A stretch of DNA of 64,000 bases from assembly GCA_001302245.1 (NCBI GenBank), contig LGYU01000007.1, forward strand, positions 62,001-126,000, written 5' to 3'. The notes beneath the pieces were generated by a model. It searched no databases. It saw only the letters and a list, made by a program, of their open reading frames with translations, and was not told the DNA's origin. Source of the stretch: Chitinophagaceae bacterium PMP191F. GTDB lineage: Bacteria; Bacteroidota; Bacteroidia; Chitinophagales; Chitinophagaceae. Below, one piece after another: positions 28,739 through 40,438 of the stretch (the first letter of the stretch is position 1; each line of letters starts with the position of its first letter). The position numbers were made by a program, and so were the translations under genes.

Positions 28739-29483
28739 AAGACCATCCATACTGATCATTGCTGGCTTTGATCAAAGTGCCGGAGCAGGTATACTGGCCG
28801 ATGTAAAAACCATGGAGGCCCATAATGTATATGCTTATGCTGCCTGCACCGGCTTCACTTTTCAGAATGAACAAACCATTACCGGTATTCACTGGTTTTC
28901 TGTAAAAGAGATACAGCAGCAAATCGATCTGTGTTTTGCATCTGCATTTTTTCAATGGGTAAAGATCGGTATTGCCCGTTCTCCGGAAATATTGTTGCAG
29001 ATCATCCGGCATTTGCAACAGCATAATCCTGCTATACAGGTAGTGCTGGACCCGGTGATACGTTCTACCAGTGGCGTTAATTTCTGGGATGGTATTGACC
29101 GAACGGCATTTGAAAGTGTACTGCAACAGGTGTATGTGGTTACGCCCAACTGGAACGAGATGGAGTACCTGTATCCTGGTGATGATGTAATGGAGCAATG
29201 TGGTGCGCTGTCAGCGTCCGGTAATATTTATCTTAAAGGCGGTCATCATCTGCAATACCCCGGGCGTGATTACCTGTGGTACAACGAAACGCCACATATA
29301 CTGGATGCATCAGTGCAACATGTTTTTCCCAAACATGGTTCCGGTTGTGTATTTGCTTCTGCGTTGACGGCAAACCTTGCTAAGGGATATGAATTGCCGG
29401 AAGCTGCTGTCCGGTCAAAAAAATACATAGAACAATTTTTAAACAGCAATCAATCTTTATTAGGATGGCATCAATATCTGTAA
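28728..29483 (+). CDS. thiD: Hydroxymethylpyrimidine/phosphomethylpyrimidine kinase ThiD
   Basis: A 251-residue ribokinase-fold enzyme that phosphorylates HMP and HMP-P. The substrate loop is IAGFDQSAGAGILADVKT, followed by DPVIRSTSG and the anion-hole/catalytic segment KHGSGCVFASALTANLAKG, where canonical ThiD has HGTGC. It overlaps the preceding ThiE-like gene by 11 bp and the following thiE by 19 bp, so translation is coupled. Confidence 0.95.
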   Translation: MQDERPSILIIAGFDQSAGAGILADVKTMEAHNVYAYAACTGFTFQNEQTITGIHWFSVKEIQQQIDLCFASAFFQWVKIGIARSPEILLQIIRHLQQHNPAIQVVLDPVIRSTSGVNFWDGIDRTAFESVLQQVYVVTPNWNEMEYLYPGDDVMEQCGALSASGNIYLKGGHHLQYPGRDYLWYNETPHILDASVQHVFPKHGSGCVFASALTANLAKGYELPEAAVRSKKYIEQFLNSNQSLLGWHQYL

Positions 29484-30127
29484 AATATATCAGTCCGCTT
29501 CAATTCATTACAATGGACGATGCACCGTATACACACCTGCAACAGGTGGCAATGGCGTGTGAAGCTGGCGCCGACTGGATCCAGTTGCGTATGAAACATG
29601 CAGCTGATGATGATTATCTGCGGGTGGCAACAGAAGCAAAAAAGATCTGTGATGCACACAATAGTAAGCTGATCATCAACGACAGGGTACATATTGCCGC
29701 AGCCATCGGTGCTGCAGGAGTACATATAGGCACAGAAGACATACCGGTAAATGAAGCACGTGCCATACTGGGTGCTTCAATGATTATAGGCGGTACTGCC
29801 AATACTATTGAGGATATACAACATCATTACTGGAATGGTGCCGACTACATCGGTCTTGGGCCTTACCGGTTCACCAGCACCAAGAAAAAACTAAGCCCGG
29901 TATTGGGATTGGAGGGGTATGCTGCTGTGATGGAATTGCTGAAAATAAAACACATCGATATCCCTGTAGTAGCAATAGGAGGTATACTGTTGCCGGATAT
30001 TGGTGCATTGATACAAGCAGGTTTACATGGTATTGCTTTTTCAGGATTGCTGGTGCATGCAGAAAATAAAAGAGATATGTATAGTGTCCTGCAGGAAAAA
30101 ATATTAAACGTTTCGGAGACCGAATGA
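29465..30127 (+). CDS. thiE: Thiamine phosphate synthase ThiE
   Basis: A 220-residue TIM-barrel enzyme that joins HMP-PP and thiazole phosphate. Canonical motifs are intact: DWIQLRMKHA, LIINDRVHIAAAIGAAGVHIG, the Asp-Pro segment TEDIPVNEAR, YIGLGPYRFTSTKK and VVAIGGI. It is therefore the likely true ThiE, as opposed to the divergent copy two genes upstream. The start overlaps thiD by 19 bp. Confidence 0.95.
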   Translation: MASISVKYISPLQFITMDDAPYTHLQQVAMACEAGADWIQLRMKHAADDDYLRVATEAKKICDAHNSKLIINDRVHIAAAIGAAGVHIGTEDIPVNEARAILGASMIIGGTANTIEDIQHHYWNGADYIGLGPYRFTSTKKKLSPVLGLEGYAAVMELLKIKHIDIPVVAIGGILLPDIGALIQAGLHGIAFSGLLVHAENKRDMYSVLQEKILNVSETE

Positions 30128-30188
30128 TGATCAGTGCCGGGAAATGTTTGCGGCCTCTAATACATCTTAACTATTTCAACTATCAAAT

Positions 30189-30968
30189 ATGCTTACAATA
30201 GCAGGTAAAACTTTTCAATCGCGGTTGTTTACCGGAACCGGAAAATTCAGTTCACCGGTAATGATGGAAGAAGCCTTACTGGCAAGTGGTTCAGAACTGG
30301 TCACGGTAGCATTGAAACGTGTGGATACAAACAGTAAGCAGGATGATCTGCTGCATCATCTGAAACATCCGCACTTGAATTTATTGCCTAATACATCAGG
30401 TGTACGAACGGCGCAGGAAGCCATTTTTGCTGCAGAGCTGGCACGTGAAGCACTGGAGACGAACTGGCTGAAACTGGAAATTCATCCTGATCCTCGTTAC
30501 CTGTTGCCCGATGCTACAGAAACACTGCTGGCTGCTGCTGCATTGGTAAAACGTGGTTTTATTGTATTGCCCTACATACATGCTGATCCTGTGTTGTGTA
30601 AAAGACTGGAAGATGCTGGCGTGGCAGCGGTAATGCCACTGGGCTCACCTATTGGCAGTAACAAAGGATTAAAAACAATTGATTTCCTGGAGATCATCAT
30701 TGAGCAGAGCAATGTGCCCGTGGTGATAGATGCCGGTATCGGTGCGCCCTCAGATGCGGCCAAAGCTATGGAAATAGGTGCAGATGCCGTGCTGGTAAAT
30801 ACCGCGATTGCTGTTGCCGGCAACCCGGTAGCAATGGCCAATGCTTTCAGAATGGCCGTGGCGTGTGGACGTATGGCTTACGAAGCAAAACTGGCCGGAG
30901 TCAGTGATCATGCAGTGGCTAGCAGTCCGCTTACGTCGTTTCTGGAATTTGAAAATTCATCTAGTTGA
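30189..30968 (+). CDS. thiG: Thiazole synthase ThiG
   Basis: A 259-residue TIM-barrel enzyme that builds the thiazole ring from DXP, dehydroglycine and ThiS thiocarboxylate. The opening [20 protein letters not shown], the Schiff-base Lys in [10 protein letters not shown], the [13 protein letters not shown] loop and [20 protein letters not shown] are typical. It lies 61 bp after thiE and 61 bp before thiH. Confidence 0.97.
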   Translation: MLTIAGKTFQSRLFTGTGKFSSPVMMEEALLASGSELVTVALKRVDTNSKQDDLLHHLKHPHLNLLPNTSGVRTAQEAIFAAELAREALETNWLKLEIHPDPRYLLPDATETLLAAAALVKRGFIVLPYIHADPVLCKRLEDAGVAAVMPLGSPIGSNKGLKTIDFLEIIIEQSNVPVVIDAGIGAPSDAAKAMEIGADAVLVNTAIAVAGNPVAMANAFRMAVACGRMAYEAKLAGVSDHAVASSPLTSFLEFENSSS

Positions 30969-31029
30969 AAATTCAGAATGAACCTGGACCGTTTTCAAAT
31001 TCACATACTTCTAAATTTTCAGATCAGCT

Positions 31030-32145
31030 ATGTCCTTTACCACAATATTCGATACCTATAACTGGAGCCAGCTTACAGAAAGCATCTACGACAAAAATGA
31101 AACAGACGTAGAACAGGCTTTGCATCGTAGTAAAAGAACACTGGAAGATTTTAAGGCACTGGTTTCACCTGCCGCTGCTACCTACCTGGAACCGATGGCA
31201 CAGATCAGTCGGCAGCTTACACGTCGTCGGTTTGGCAATGTGATGCAGTTGTATATACCATTGTATGTTTCAAACGAATGTCAGAATATTTGTACCTATT
31301 GCGGCTTTAGTTACGATAACAAAATAACACGCACCACGCTTACAGATGACCAGATATTGCAGGAAGCCCTGTATATAAAACGAATGGGTTACGATCATGT
31401 ATTGTTAGTAAGCGGTGAGGCCAATCAAATAGTAGGAACGGATTATTTTATTAACACATTGAAAATATTACGGCCGCATTTTTCACACTTGTCTATGGAA
31501 GTGCAGCCGCTGGAACAACAGGATTATGAGCGTTTGATACAGCATGGACTGAATACTGTGCTGGTATACCAGGAAACCTATCACCAGGAAGATTATAAAA
31601 AACACCATCCCAAAGGAAAGAAATCCAATTTCTATTACCGGCTGCAAACACCAGACAGACTGGGCAGGGCAGGGATTCATAAAATAGGATTGGGTGTGTT
31701 GATTGGATTGGAAGACTGGCGTACAGACAGTTTTTTTACAGCCCTGCACCTGCAATATCTTGAACGTATGTATTGGCAAACGAGATATGCCATTTCTTTT
31801 CCGCGTTTACGACCCTGTTCCGGGGGATTGCCACCCAAAGTAATAATGACGGATAAAGAACTGGTACAACTGATTTGTGCTTATCGTTTGCTGGATGAAG
31901 AGGTGGAGTTGTCATTGTCAACACGCGAAAGCCCGATGTTCCGTGATCATGTTATTCAGTTGGGAATTACTTCGATCAGCGCAGGTTCACGAACCAATCC
32001 CGGTGGCTATGTAGTAGCGCCGCAATCGCTGGAGCAGTTTGAAATACACGATGACCGTTCTCCGGCTGCCATTGCTGCTATGGTACAGTCAAAAGGATAT
32101 GAAGCAGTGTGGAAGGATTGGGACCGGGGACTATCCTGGGTGTAA
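31030..32145 (+). CDS. thiH: 2-iminoacetate synthase ThiH
   Basis: A 371-residue radical-SAM tyrosine lyase that supplies dehydroglycine for ThiG. The cluster motif is CQNICTYCGFS (CxxxCxxC). GYDHVLLVSGEANQIVG and YQETYHQEDYKKHHPKGKKS are typical of ThiH. It is used instead of ThiO and fits an organism able to grow with little oxygen. It is the last gene of the operon; the next genes are on the opposite strand. Confidence 0.97.
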   Translation: MSFTTIFDTYNWSQLTESIYDKNETDVEQALHRSKRTLEDFKALVSPAAATYLEPMAQISRQLTRRRFGNVMQLYIPLYVSNECQNICTYCGFSYDNKITRTTLTDDQILQEALYIKRMGYDHVLLVSGEANQIVGTDYFINTLKILRPHFSHLSMEVQPLEQQDYERLIQHGLNTVLVYQETYHQEDYKKHHPKGKKSNFYYRLQTPDRLGRAGIHKIGLGVLIGLEDWRTDSFFTALHLQYLERMYWQTRYAISFPRLRPCSGGLPPKVIMTDKELVQLICAYRLLDEEVELSLSTRESPMFRDHVIQLGITSISAGSRTNPGGYVVAPQSLEQFEIHDDRSPAAIAAMVQSKGYEAVWKDWDRGLSWV

Positions 32146-32212
32146 AGATCTTGAGATTGTGTGATGTTGTGATTTACATATTCAGATAAACATATCCAAT
32201 AGTTGCCGTGAT

Positions 32213-33490
32213 TCAGACCTTCAGGTTCGTGAGGTGCTGTTTTACCGGTAACGAAATGATGAATGTAGAACCTTCGCCGGGCTGACTGAGTGCAGAGATA
32301 TACCCATTGTGTTTTTCTACTATTTTTTTGCAAAGCGCCAGGCCAATACCTGTGCCTTCAAATTCTGATGCCTGGTGCAAACGCCGGAACATCTCAAATA
32401 TCTGTTCTGCATACTGCTGTTCAAAGCCGATACCGTTATCTTCCACAAAGATCTTGCAAAAGGCAGGCTCTGCTTTTCGGGAAATAGTATTGAGCGGATT
32501 ACTATCCGTATATTCTGAGCGGATAATGATGACGGGATCAATATTGTTACGTGAATATTTCAATGCGTTGCTGATAAGGTTGGAAAACAACGGACGCATC
32601 AGGCCGGGATTTACTTCCAGTGCTGGCAATTCATTCAGTACCAGCCGGGCATTCTTTTCACGGATAGTGCTTTCCATTTCCTCTGCAATTTCATTGATCA
32701 TGGTATTCAGATCGGTTCTTTCAAACACTTCCTTTTCGTCAGATATCTTGGAAAAAGTAAGAATGTCTTTGATCAACGCCTGCATACGAGCCGCAGCATT
32801 CTGTATACGTTTTATATGAAAACCTCCTTCCTCATCTATTACACCCTGGTATTTGGTATACAGCAGATCACTGAATGTCCGGATCTTTCTCAATGGTTCC
32901 TGCAGGTCATGTGAGGCCATGAATGCAAAACGGTCCAGGTCTTTGTTGGCCGATTCAAGCCGCGCAATATTTTCCAGCAGCTGGTGATTCAGTTGTTTGA
33001 TCTTTTTTTCGGAAGCCTTACGCTCATAGACTTCGTTCTCCAGATTCTGGTTAATGGCTTTCAGCTTTTGTTCCTGCATCATCAGCCGTGCATTTTTCCT
33101 GTACAGGTCTACAAACACGGCCACTTTAGCTCTTAACACATCGGGGTTGATAGGTTTATAGATATAATCAACAGCACCGGTGCGGTAGCCTTTGAAAATA
33201 TTCTCCTCTCCGTCTTTATAAGCTGTAATAAAAATGATGGGAATGTTCCTGAGTTTTTCTCGCTCATAAATAAGTGCTGCTGTTTCAAAGCCATTCAGGT
33301 TAGGCATCTTTACATCCATTAGTATCAGCGCAAAATCTGTTTCGGCCAGTAAAATCTTCAGTACCTGGCGCCCGGAAGATGCTTTTACAAAGGTGTAGCC
33401 ATCCGGTTCCAGGATGGTTTCCATGGAAAGCAGGTTATCTTCCCGGTCGTCTACCAATAAGATTTTTTGTTGCATTCCGGTGTGTTTCAT
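32213..33490 (-). CDS. Receiver-histidine kinase (REC-HisKA-HATPase)
   Basis: A 425-residue soluble signalling protein. An N-terminal receiver domain (residues 8-125; D59 in LILMDVKMP, Thr in FITAYKD, YKPI with Lys) is followed by a coiled coil (residues 130-185). Then come HisKA with H194 in MASHDLQEPLRK and HATPase with FSNLISNALKYS, VEDNGIGF, IFEMFRRLH and GTGIGLALC. It lacks membrane helices. Its ATG overlaps the stop of the giant hybrid kinase by 4 bp, so the receiver is a likely phosphorylation target of that kinase. Confidence 0.95.
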   Translation of the reverse strand: MKHTGMQQKILLVDDREDNLLSMETILEPDGYTFVKASSGRQVLKILLAETDFALILMDVKMPNLNGFETAALIYEREKLRNIPIIFITAYKDGEENIFKGYRTGAVDYIYKPINPDVLRAKVAVFVDLYRKNARLMMQEQKLKAINQNLENEVYERKASEKKIKQLNHQLLENIARLESANKDLDRFAFMASHDLQEPLRKIRTFSDLLYTKYQGVIDEEGGFHIKRIQNAAARMQALIKDILTFSKISDEKEVFERTDLNTMINEIAEEMESTIREKNARLVLNELPALEVNPGLMRPLFSNLISNALKYSRNNIDPVIIIRSEYTDSNPLNTISRKAEPAFCKIFVEDNGIGFEQQYAEQIFEMFRRLHQASEFEGTGIGLALCKKIVEKHNGYISALSQPGEGSTFIISLPVKQHLTNLKV

Positions 33491-36400
33491 TTGTAAAACC
33501 AGATGCGCATCAGGGAAAGCAGCTGATCTATTTTCAATGGTTTTGTAATGTAATCAGATGCACCGGCTTCAATACACTTCTGCCTGTCACCTTTCATGGC
33601 CTTGGCAGTTACTGCAATGATCGGCAGGGTGTTGTTCTTGTGTTCCCTGCGGATACGCTGGGTGGTTTCATAGCCATCCATTTCCGGCATCATAATATCC
33701 ATTAATACCATATCAATTTTAACCTGGCTGTCGCTGATGAGCGATATGGCCTCTCTGCCGCTTTCGGCAGTAAGCACGTTGATATTATAACGTTCAAATA
33801 CAGTGGTGAGTGCAAATAAATTACGCACATCATCATCTACCACTAATATATTCTTTCCTGTCAGAATATCTTCTTTCCTGCGCACATTTTCTATCAGTTT
33901 TCTTTTTTCATTGGGCAGCTCACGGTGTTGTACATGCAGGTGCATCACCGTTTCTTCCAACAGGTTTTCCAAGGAATTAACGCCTTTGGTGAGATGCTTA
34001 TGCAATGAGCGGCCAAAATGCTGCAATTCGTGTTTGCTGAAATCGCGTGCGGAATATACAATAAGCGGCGTAAGCTTGCTTTTCAGCTGGTTCACTTTGT
34101 CTACCAACTCAGTACCGGAAATATCAGGTAGTGTGTAGTCCAGTACAATACAGTCAAAATGCTTTTTTTCAAGTTCTTCAAATGCAGCGCCGCCACTGGC
34201 CGCCAGTGTGATGGCCATTTTTTCGTTTTGCAGCATTTTAATAATCTGTGAAGAATCGTTTTCATTGTCTTCTACCACCAGGATGTCTTTGATCTCCTTA
34301 CGGTACAAGGACAATACATCGCTGAACATATCATCCAGTGCCGCATCGGTGATCGGTTTCAACAGAAAATCGCGTGCCCCTCTTTTCATAGCCAGGGTGC
34401 GGTTCTCTTCACCGGAAATGAGGTAAATGGGAATATGCCGGTAGTTGAGATCATTCTGTAGCAGTTCCAGTACTTTCCAGCCACTGGTATCGGGCAGTTT
34501 TACATCCAGTGTAATGGCCACGGGCAGATAACGATCAATGAAATCAAAAATCTCTATATAATTACCTGCTACCACCGCTTTTACCCCAAAAGAATGTGCT
34601 TTTTCAATCAGTATCCTGGCAAAACGCAGATCGTCTTCTACAATCAGTAATGTTTTTTCACCGGGTTGCAGGTTGCTTCTGTCATCGCCCGTGTCGTTGA
34701 TGAACTCATTTACCATGTACAGGTTGTCAGATTCCACACCGTCGCTGCCGGTAACACGGATAGCATTCAGCAGGGCATCAATTTCCTTTTCACCCGATCC
34801 GATATGATAAGACTGGTAAGTGGTAGCAGTGAGTGTTTCAGAAGGGGTATTGAGATGGTGATTGTCCAGCGGCAGGAACAATGTGAAGGTACTGCCAAAG
34901 GAGGGTTCACTTCTTAATTCAATAGTTCCCCCCAGCAGTTCGGCCAATCCGCGACTGATAGAAAGTCCCAGACCGGTACCGCCATATTTACGACTGGTAG
35001 AACCTTCTGCCTGCTGAAATGCTTCAAAGATGATGTTTTGTTTTTCCAGTGGAATACCAATGCCCGTATCGCTGATGGCAAAGGCTACCACATCTTTCGC
35101 ATTATCAAGATTGGGATTGCCGGGTTTCCAGTTTTTATTGGCCTTGTATACTTTCAGTTTTACTTCACCACGTTCTGTGAATTTGAATGAATTGGACAAC
35201 AGGTTTTTGAGGATCTGGTTCAGTCGCTGTACGTCGGTTTCCAGTGCATCGGGCAGGTTGTGATCCATGTCGATGGTAAAGCGCAGGTGTTTTGCTTCCG
35301 ATATCGGCTTGAATGTTGTTTCTGTAAATGCAGCGATCTCTGAAAAACGCACGGGTGAAATATTTGCCGAGATAAACCCAGATTCAATTTTTGACAGATC
35401 CAGGATATCGTTGATCAGTTGAATAAGGTCATCACCGCAGGAGTGAATGGTTTTGGCATACCTGATCTGCTTTTCGGACAGGTTGCCTTCCACATTCTCG
35501 TACAACTGTTGTGCAAGGATCAGCAGGCTGTTCAATGGCGTACGCAGCTCATGCGACATGTTGGCGAGGAACTCCGATTTGTATTTGGAAGTAAGCGTTA
35601 ACTGTTCTGCTTTTTCTTCCAGCGATTTCCTGGCCTCTTCCACCTCGCGGTTTTTGGCTTCCACTTCATTTTTCTGTTTTACCAGCAACAGCGCTTTTTC
35701 CTGCAACTCATCATTGGTTCTTCTTAATTCTCCCTGCTGTACTTTCAACTCACCTGCCAGCGATTGCGATTGTGTCAGCAGTTCTTCCGTTCTTGAGTTA
35801 GCCTCAATAGTATTGATCACGATACCGATACTTTCAGTAAGCTGTGTAAGGAAGTCAATATGTGTTTCACTGAAAATATCCAGTGACGCCAGTTCGATCA
35901 CCGCCTTTACATTGTTCTCGAACAATACCGGCAGAATGATCAGGTTGGAAGGTTTGGCTTTGCCCAAACCGGAATTGATCTTGATATAATTGCCCGGTAC
36001 ATTGGAAAGAAATATTCTTTCTTTTTCCAGTGCCACCTGGCCTACCAGTCCTTCACCCAGTGCAAAACCGGTAGGGATATTTTTTTCACGTTTATAACCA
36101 TATGCGGCATACAGGCTTAGCATTACCTTGTTGCCTTCTTCGTTTTGTTTGGGAATATAGAATGCTCCGTAGTGTACGTTTACCAGTTGCGCCAGCTCTG
36201 ACAGGATACGTTGTGCCACTGTTTTCAGATCGCGCTGTCCTTGCAGCATCTGGCCGAATTTGGCAAGGTTGGATTTCAGCCAGTCCTGTTCCTGGTTGCG
36301 TAAAGTGGTTTCGCGCAGGTTGGTGATCATCTGGTTGATGGTGTCTTTCAACGCTTCCACTTCTCCTTTTGCTTCTACGCGGATGGTACGGCTAAGGTCA

Positions 36401-39400
36401 CCTTTGGTTACCGCCGACGCCACTTCAGAAATAGAACGTACCTGCGTAGTAAGATTCTGTGCCAGTTGGTTTACGTTCTCGGTAAGGTTTTTCCAGATAC
36501 CGGATGCACCCGGTACACCTGCCTGTCCACCCAAACGTCCATCTACACCTACCTCACGCGCCACGGTGGTTACCTGGTCTGCAAACAAGGCCAGTGTATC
36601 GATCATGTCGTTGATGGTTTCTGTCAGTTGCGCTACCTCACCACGTGAAATGATATTCAGTTTTTGCCGCAGGTTACCTTGCGCTACGGCGGTCACCACT
36701 TTGGCAATACCGCGTACCTGGTCGGTAAGGTTACTGGCCATCATGTTCACACTATCTGTCAGGTCTTTCCAGGTGCCGGCAACACCTTTTACAGTAGCCT
36801 GTCCGCCCAGTTTACCTTCGGTACCTACTTCCAGTGCCACACGTGTCACTTCCGATGAGAAAGAGTTGAGCTGGTCCACCATGGTATTGATAGTGTTCTT
36901 CAGATCAAGAATCTCACCCTTTACATCAATGGCCACAGTTTTAGTAAGATCGCCACTGGCCACAGCCTTGGTTACTTCAGCAATATTACGTACCTGTGCT
37001 GTCAGGTTACCTGTCATCTGGTTTACAGAGTCTGTCAAATCTTTCCACGTACCAGCCACGCCTGGTACAAAGGCTTGTCCGCCCAGCTTACCGTCGGTAC
37101 CTACCTCACGTGCCACACGCGTTACTTCCGACGCGAAGGCGCGCAACTGGTCTACCATGGTATTCAATGTTTCTTTCAACTGCAGGATCTCGCCGCGTAC
37201 ATCCACTGTAATTTTTTTCGACATGTCACCATTCGCCACCGCAATTGCCACTTCGGCAATGTTACGTACCTGTGCCGTAAGGTTACCTGCCATCTGGTTT
37301 ACAGAATCTGTTAAGTCTTTCCATGTACCGGCTACTCCGGGCACATTGGCCTGCCCACCCAGCTTACCATCGGTACCCACCTCACGTGCCACACGTGTTA
37401 CTTCCGATGCAAAACCGCGCAACTGATCCACCATGGTATTGATGGTATTCTTCAATTCGAGGATCTCACCTTTTACATCCACTTCAATTTTGCGGCTAAG
37501 GTCACCTTTAGCCACGGCTGTGGTTACCTCTGCAATGTTACGTACCTGTGAGGTGAGGTTACCTGCCATTTTATTTACGTTATCTGTCAGGTCTTTCCAG
37601 GTACCTCCTACACCCGGCACGTCTGCCTGCCCACCCAGTTTCCCTTCGGAACCTACTTCACGTGCTACACGTGTTACTTCCGAACCAAACGAGTTGAGCT
37701 GGTCCACCATGGTATTGATAGTGTTTTTCAATTCGAGGATCTCACCACGTACATCCACGGTGATCTTACGGCTAAGGTCACCCTTCGCCACAGCGGTGGT
37801 TACTTCGGCAATGTTACGTACCTGTGCCGTCAGGTTACTGGCCATCTGGTTCACTGATTCTGTCAGGTCTTTCCATACACCACCTACTCCTTTTACAGTA
37901 GCCTGTCCGCCCAGCTTACCTTCAGAGCCTACTTCACGTGCCACACGTGTTACCTCCGAACCAAACGAGTTGAGCTGGTCCACCATGGTATTGATGGTGT
38001 TCTTCAATTCGAGGATCTCACCCTTTACATCTACGGTGATCTTACGGCTCAGGTCACCATTGGCCACAGCGGTGGTTACCTCGGCAATGTTCCGCACCTG
38101 AGAGGTGAGGTTGCCCGCCATTTTATTTACGTTATCTGTCAGGTCTTTCCAGGTACCACCTACACCCGGTACATCCGCTTGTCCGCCCAGTTTGCCTTCG
38201 GAACCCACTTCACGTGCCACACGCGTTACTTCCGAACCAAACGAGTTGAGCTGGTCCACCATGGTATTGATGGTATTCTTCAATTCGAGGATCTCACCAC
38301 GCACATCCACGGTGATCTTACGGCTCAGGTCACCCTTTGCCACGGCCGTTGTTACCTCGGCAATGTTCCGCACCTGTCCGGTCAGGTTACTGGCCATCTG
38401 GTTTACAGAATCTGTCAGGTCTTTCCATGTACCCGCCACTCCTTTTACATGCGCCTGTCCACCCAGTTTCCCTTCGGTACCTACTTCAAGGGCCACGCGC
38501 GTTACTTCTGATGAAAATGAGTTGAGCTGGTCCACCATGGTATTGATGGTGTTTTTCAATTCGAGGATCTCGCCTTTTACATCCACCGCAATTTTTTTCG
38601 ACAGATCGCCTTTGGCCACAGCGGTGGTCACCTCGGCAATGTTCCGCACCTGCGAGGTCAGGTTACTGGCCATCTGGTTTACGGAGTCTGTCAGGTCTTT
38701 CCATACGCCCGCTACTCCTTTTACTTTGGCCTGTCCGCCCAGCTTACCTTCCGAACCCACTTCACGTGCTACACGCGTTACTTCGGAGCCGAATGAGTTG
38801 AGCTGGTCCACCATGGTATTGATGGTATTCTTCAATTCGAGGATCTCGCCTTTTACATCCACGGTGATCTTACGGCTCAGGTCACCTTTTGCCACGGCTG
38901 TTGTTACCTCGGCAATGTTCCGCACCTGTCCGGTCAGGTTACTGGCCATCTGGTTTACGGAGTCTGTCAGGTCTTTCCACGTTCCTGCCACCCCTTTTAC
39001 CTGCGCCTGTCCGCCCAGTTTACCTTCAGTACCTACTTCCAGTGCCACACGTGTTACTTCCGATGAGAAAGAGTTGAGCTGGTCCACCATGGTATTGATG
39101 GTATTCTTCAATTCGAGTATCTCACCTTTTACATCCACGGTGATTTTTTTCGACAGATCGCCTTTTGCCACAGCGGTGGTCACCTCGGCAATATTGCGCA
39201 CCTGTGCTGTAAGGTTACTACCCATCTGGTTTACGGAATCTGTCAGGTCTTTCCACACACCTGCCACCCCTTTCACCTTGGCCTGTCCACCCAGTTTCCC
39301 TTCGGAACCTACTTCACGAGCCACACGCGTTACCTCACGGGAGAACAGGTTCAGTTGTTTCACCATGCCGTTCACCTCGTTGGCAATTTTGGAAAACTCT

Positions 39401-39912
39401 CCGCGTAGTGTATGTCCGCGTATTTCCAGCGGCATTTCAACAGACAGGTTTCCTTTTGCCACCGAACCAATTACGTGTGCTATTTCAATAGTGGGATATA
39501 CCAGGTCTGATATGAGGGAGTTGAGCGATTCTATACCTGTTTTCCAGGTGCCTTTGGCATTAGGCACTTCAATACGCTGTGTTAGTTCGCCCTGTCGCCC
39601 GATGGTATTGCCTGCTTTGGTAAACTCAAGATTTGTTTTTTCATTCAGCGCTATGATCTCGTTCAGTGTGTCACAGATCTTGCCACTTAAACCAACCTGG
39701 TCTACCGGCATGCGTACGTTGAAGTTGCCATTCTTTACTGCTGTTAATACTTTCAGTAACTGACGGGCGTCCAGTTGGTCAGCATTTTTCTGTTTTTTTT
39801 CAGAAGACGTCTTCCTGTTACTTGCAGATGCGCGTTTTGCTTTCTTTACAGCAATAGCCGTTCTTATATTCTGTTTTGCAGAACTATTGGTTTTGGCTTT
39901 AGGCATACTCAT
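33487..39912 (-). CDS. Giant HAMP-repeat hybrid histidine kinase (HAMP array-GAF-HisKA-HATPase-REC x3)
   Basis: A 2141-residue soluble hybrid kinase. After a basic leader, residues ~50-1200 are about twelve 92-97-residue HAMP-type units ([16 protein letters not shown]...LNSFxSEVTRVAxEVG...[16 protein letters not shown]). A GAF domain follows (~1235-1375), then a coiled coil, HisKA with H1454 in [11 protein letters not shown], HATPase ([29 protein letters not shown]) and three receiver domains (~1745-1860, ~1870-1990, ~2015-2135). Related HAMP-array kinases (fungal Nik1/group III type) sense osmotic or membrane stress; the signal here is unknown. An upstream GTG would add a hydrophobic 21-residue leader, but the ATG at 39912 is preferred. 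Confidence 0.95.
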   Translation of the reverse strand: MSMPKAKTNSSAKQNIRTAIAVKKAKRASASNRKTSSEKKQKNADQLDARQLLKVLTAVKNGNFNVRMPVDQVGLSGKICDTLNEIIALNEKTNLEFTKAGNTIGRQGELTQRIEVPNAKGTWKTGIESLNSLISDLVYPTIEIAHVIGSVAKGNLSVEMPLEIRGHTLRGEFSKIANEVNGMVKQLNLFSREVTRVAREVGSEGKLGGQAKVKGVAGVWKDLTDSVNQMGSNLTAQVRNIAEVTTAVAKGDLSKKITVDVKGEILELKNTINTMVDQLNSFSSEVTRVALEVGTEGKLGGQAQVKGVAGTWKDLTDSVNQMASNLTGQVRNIAEVTTAVAKGDLSRKITVDVKGEILELKNTINTMVDQLNSFGSEVTRVAREVGSEGKLGGQAKVKGVAGVWKDLTDSVNQMASNLTSQVRNIAEVTTAVAKGDLSKKIAVDVKGEILELKNTINTMVDQLNSFSSEVTRVALEVGTEGKLGGQAHVKGVAGTWKDLTDSVNQMASNLTGQVRNIAEVTTAVAKGDLSRKITVDVRGEILELKNTINTMVDQLNSFGSEVTRVAREVGSEGKLGGQADVPGVGGTWKDLTDNVNKMAGNLTSQVRNIAEVTTAVANGDLSRKITVDVKGEILELKNTINTMVDQLNSFGSEVTRVAREVGSEGKLGGQATVKGVGGVWKDLTESVNQMASNLTAQVRNIAEVTTAVAKGDLSRKITVDVRGEILELKNTINTMVDQLNSFGSEVTRVAREVGSEGKLGGQADVPGVGGTWKDLTDNVNKMAGNLTSQVRNIAEVTTAVAKGDLSRKIEVDVKGEILELKNTINTMVDQLRGFASEVTRVAREVGTDGKLGGQANVPGVAGTWKDLTDSVNQMAGNLTAQVRNIAEVAIAVANGDMSKKITVDVRGEILQLKETLNTMVDQLRAFASEVTRVAREVGTDGKLGGQAFVPGVAGTWKDLTDSVNQMTGNLTAQVRNIAEVTKAVASGDLTKTVAIDVKGEILDLKNTINTMVDQLNSFSSEVTRVALEVGTEGKLGGQATVKGVAGTWKDLTDSVNMMASNLTDQVRGIAKVVTAVAQGNLRQKLNIISRGEVAQLTETINDMIDTLALFADQVTTVAREVGVDGRLGGQAGVPGASGIWKNLTENVNQLAQNLTTQVRSISEVASAVTKGDLSRTIRVEAKGEVEALKDTINQMITNLRETTLRNQEQDWLKSNLAKFGQMLQGQRDLKTVAQRILSELAQLVNVHYGAFYIPKQNEEGNKVMLSLYAAYGYKREKNIPTGFALGEGLVGQVALEKERIFLSNVPGNYIKINSGLGKAKPSNLIILPVLFENNVKAVIELASLDIFSETHIDFLTQLTESIGIVINTIEANSRTEELLTQSQSLAGELKVQQGELRRTNDELQEKALLLVKQKNEVEAKNREVEEARKSLEEKAEQLTLTSKYKSEFLANMSHELRTPLNSLLILAQQLYENVEGNLSEKQIRYAKTIHSCGDDLIQLINDILDLSKIESGFISANISPVRFSEIAAFTETTFKPISEAKHLRFTIDMDHNLPDALETDVQRLNQILKNLLSNSFKFTERGEVKLKVYKANKNWKPGNPNLDNAKDVVAFAISDTGIGIPLEKQNIIFEAFQQAEGSTSRKYGGTGLGLSISRGLAELLGGTIELRSEPSFGSTFTLFLPLDNHHLNTPSETLTATTYQSYHIGSGEKEIDALLNAIRVTGSDGVESDNLYMVNEFINDTGDDRSNLQPGEKTLLIVEDDLRFARILIEKAHSFGVKAVVAGNYIEIFDFIDRYLPVAITLDVKLPDTSGWKVLELLQNDLNYRHIPIYLISGEENRTLAMKRGARDFLLKPITDAALDDMFSDVLSLYRKEIKDILVVEDNENDSSQIIKMLQNEKMAITLAASGGAAFEELEKKHFDCIVLDYTLPDISGTELVDKVNQLKSKLTPLIVYSARDFSKHELQHFGRSLHKHLTKGVNSLENLLEETVMHLHVQHRELPNEKRKLIENVRRKEDILTGKNILVVDDDVRNLFALTTVFERYNINVLTAESGREAISLISDSQVKIDMVLMDIMMPEMDGYETTQRIRREHKNNTLPIIAVTAKAMKGDRQKCIEAGASDYITKPLKIDQLLSLMRIWFYK
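36430..39189 (-). repeat. Ten tandem 276-bp HAMP-coding units
   Basis: Within the giant kinase the unit boundary (RNI|AEV) recurs with exact 276-bp spacing from 39189 down to 36429, for ten consecutive units of 92 codons. Two longer, diverged units precede and half a unit follows. Units alternate between two types ([14 protein letters not shown] and [14 protein letters not shown]) in the first four units of the array. The units starting at 38361 and 37809 encode the same 92 residues but differ at many third codon positions. Confidence 0.95.
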
Positions 39913-40438
39913 AGTAAGGATTATTATTAAGGCGTATAAAGTAATGATTAAGATTGCCGTAATGTGTGCAGGCACATCTGTTCACAGCACGTAAACCGGC
40001 AGGCATGGAGGTTGGTAATTCAGCACATTGCGTTTTTCCACAATACCTTGCGGGCTGCACTGTAAGATGTATCTGGGATGCTTTTGTTATTCTACGTAAT
40101 TCCCGCTATTATGAATATCAATCACCTGACTGACCAGGACAGGTTGTTTGAAGCACTGCAATTTCAATTGTCAGGATAACAAATGAGCCTATTGTAACGC
40201 TTAAATTTCATGCCAAATAAAATGTAGTTTTTCCCACAAATAAGGACAATATTAGGGCGCTTGTGTGGCGATATTTGCACAAAACGTAAGCCGGTTTCTA
40301 CATGTGACTTTTTTTCTACATTTTTAAGAACTGCCTTTCGTAAAAAGCCTGGGTGTAAGCATGTAGAAAACCCTATATAAAATACCGGGGGAGCTCGGTT
40401 GCAGGATTATTCAGACCTTTATGTAAAACTATGATTGC
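39913..40438. other. Intergenic region between the hybrid kinase and pirin genes
   Basis: About 525 bp without a convincing gene. A spaced inverted repeat is visible: GGTTTCTACATG (40293-40304) against CATGTAGAAAACC (40360-40372, one extra A), 55 bp apart. It lies 66 bp before the pirin start and could fold in a leader RNA or hold a regulator. A 22-codon ATG frame at 40111 has no support. No clear TAnnTTTG box was found for either gene. Confidence 0.5.

Noticed and set aside
36260-39763. Long open frames on the + strand opposite the HAMP array (552, 388 and 222 codons)
   Set aside because: They mirror the repeated codon pattern of the minus-strand kinase, contain repeated Pro/Ser/Thr-rich sequence and no domain; an effect of codon bias in the repeat.
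33487-39912. CRISPR-like or satellite array interpretation of the periodic DNA at 36-39 kb
   Set aside because: The 276-bp period is an exact 92-codon coding unit in frame within one protein, so it is a protein repeat.
39912-39975. Membrane anchor at the N-terminus of the giant kinase
   Set aside because: The hydrophobic leader needs a GTG start; the ATG at 39912 gives a soluble protein as in other HAMP-array kinases.
40111-40179. 22-codon ATG frame between kinase and pirin
   Set aside because: Too short, no promoter or ribosome site, no conserved pattern.
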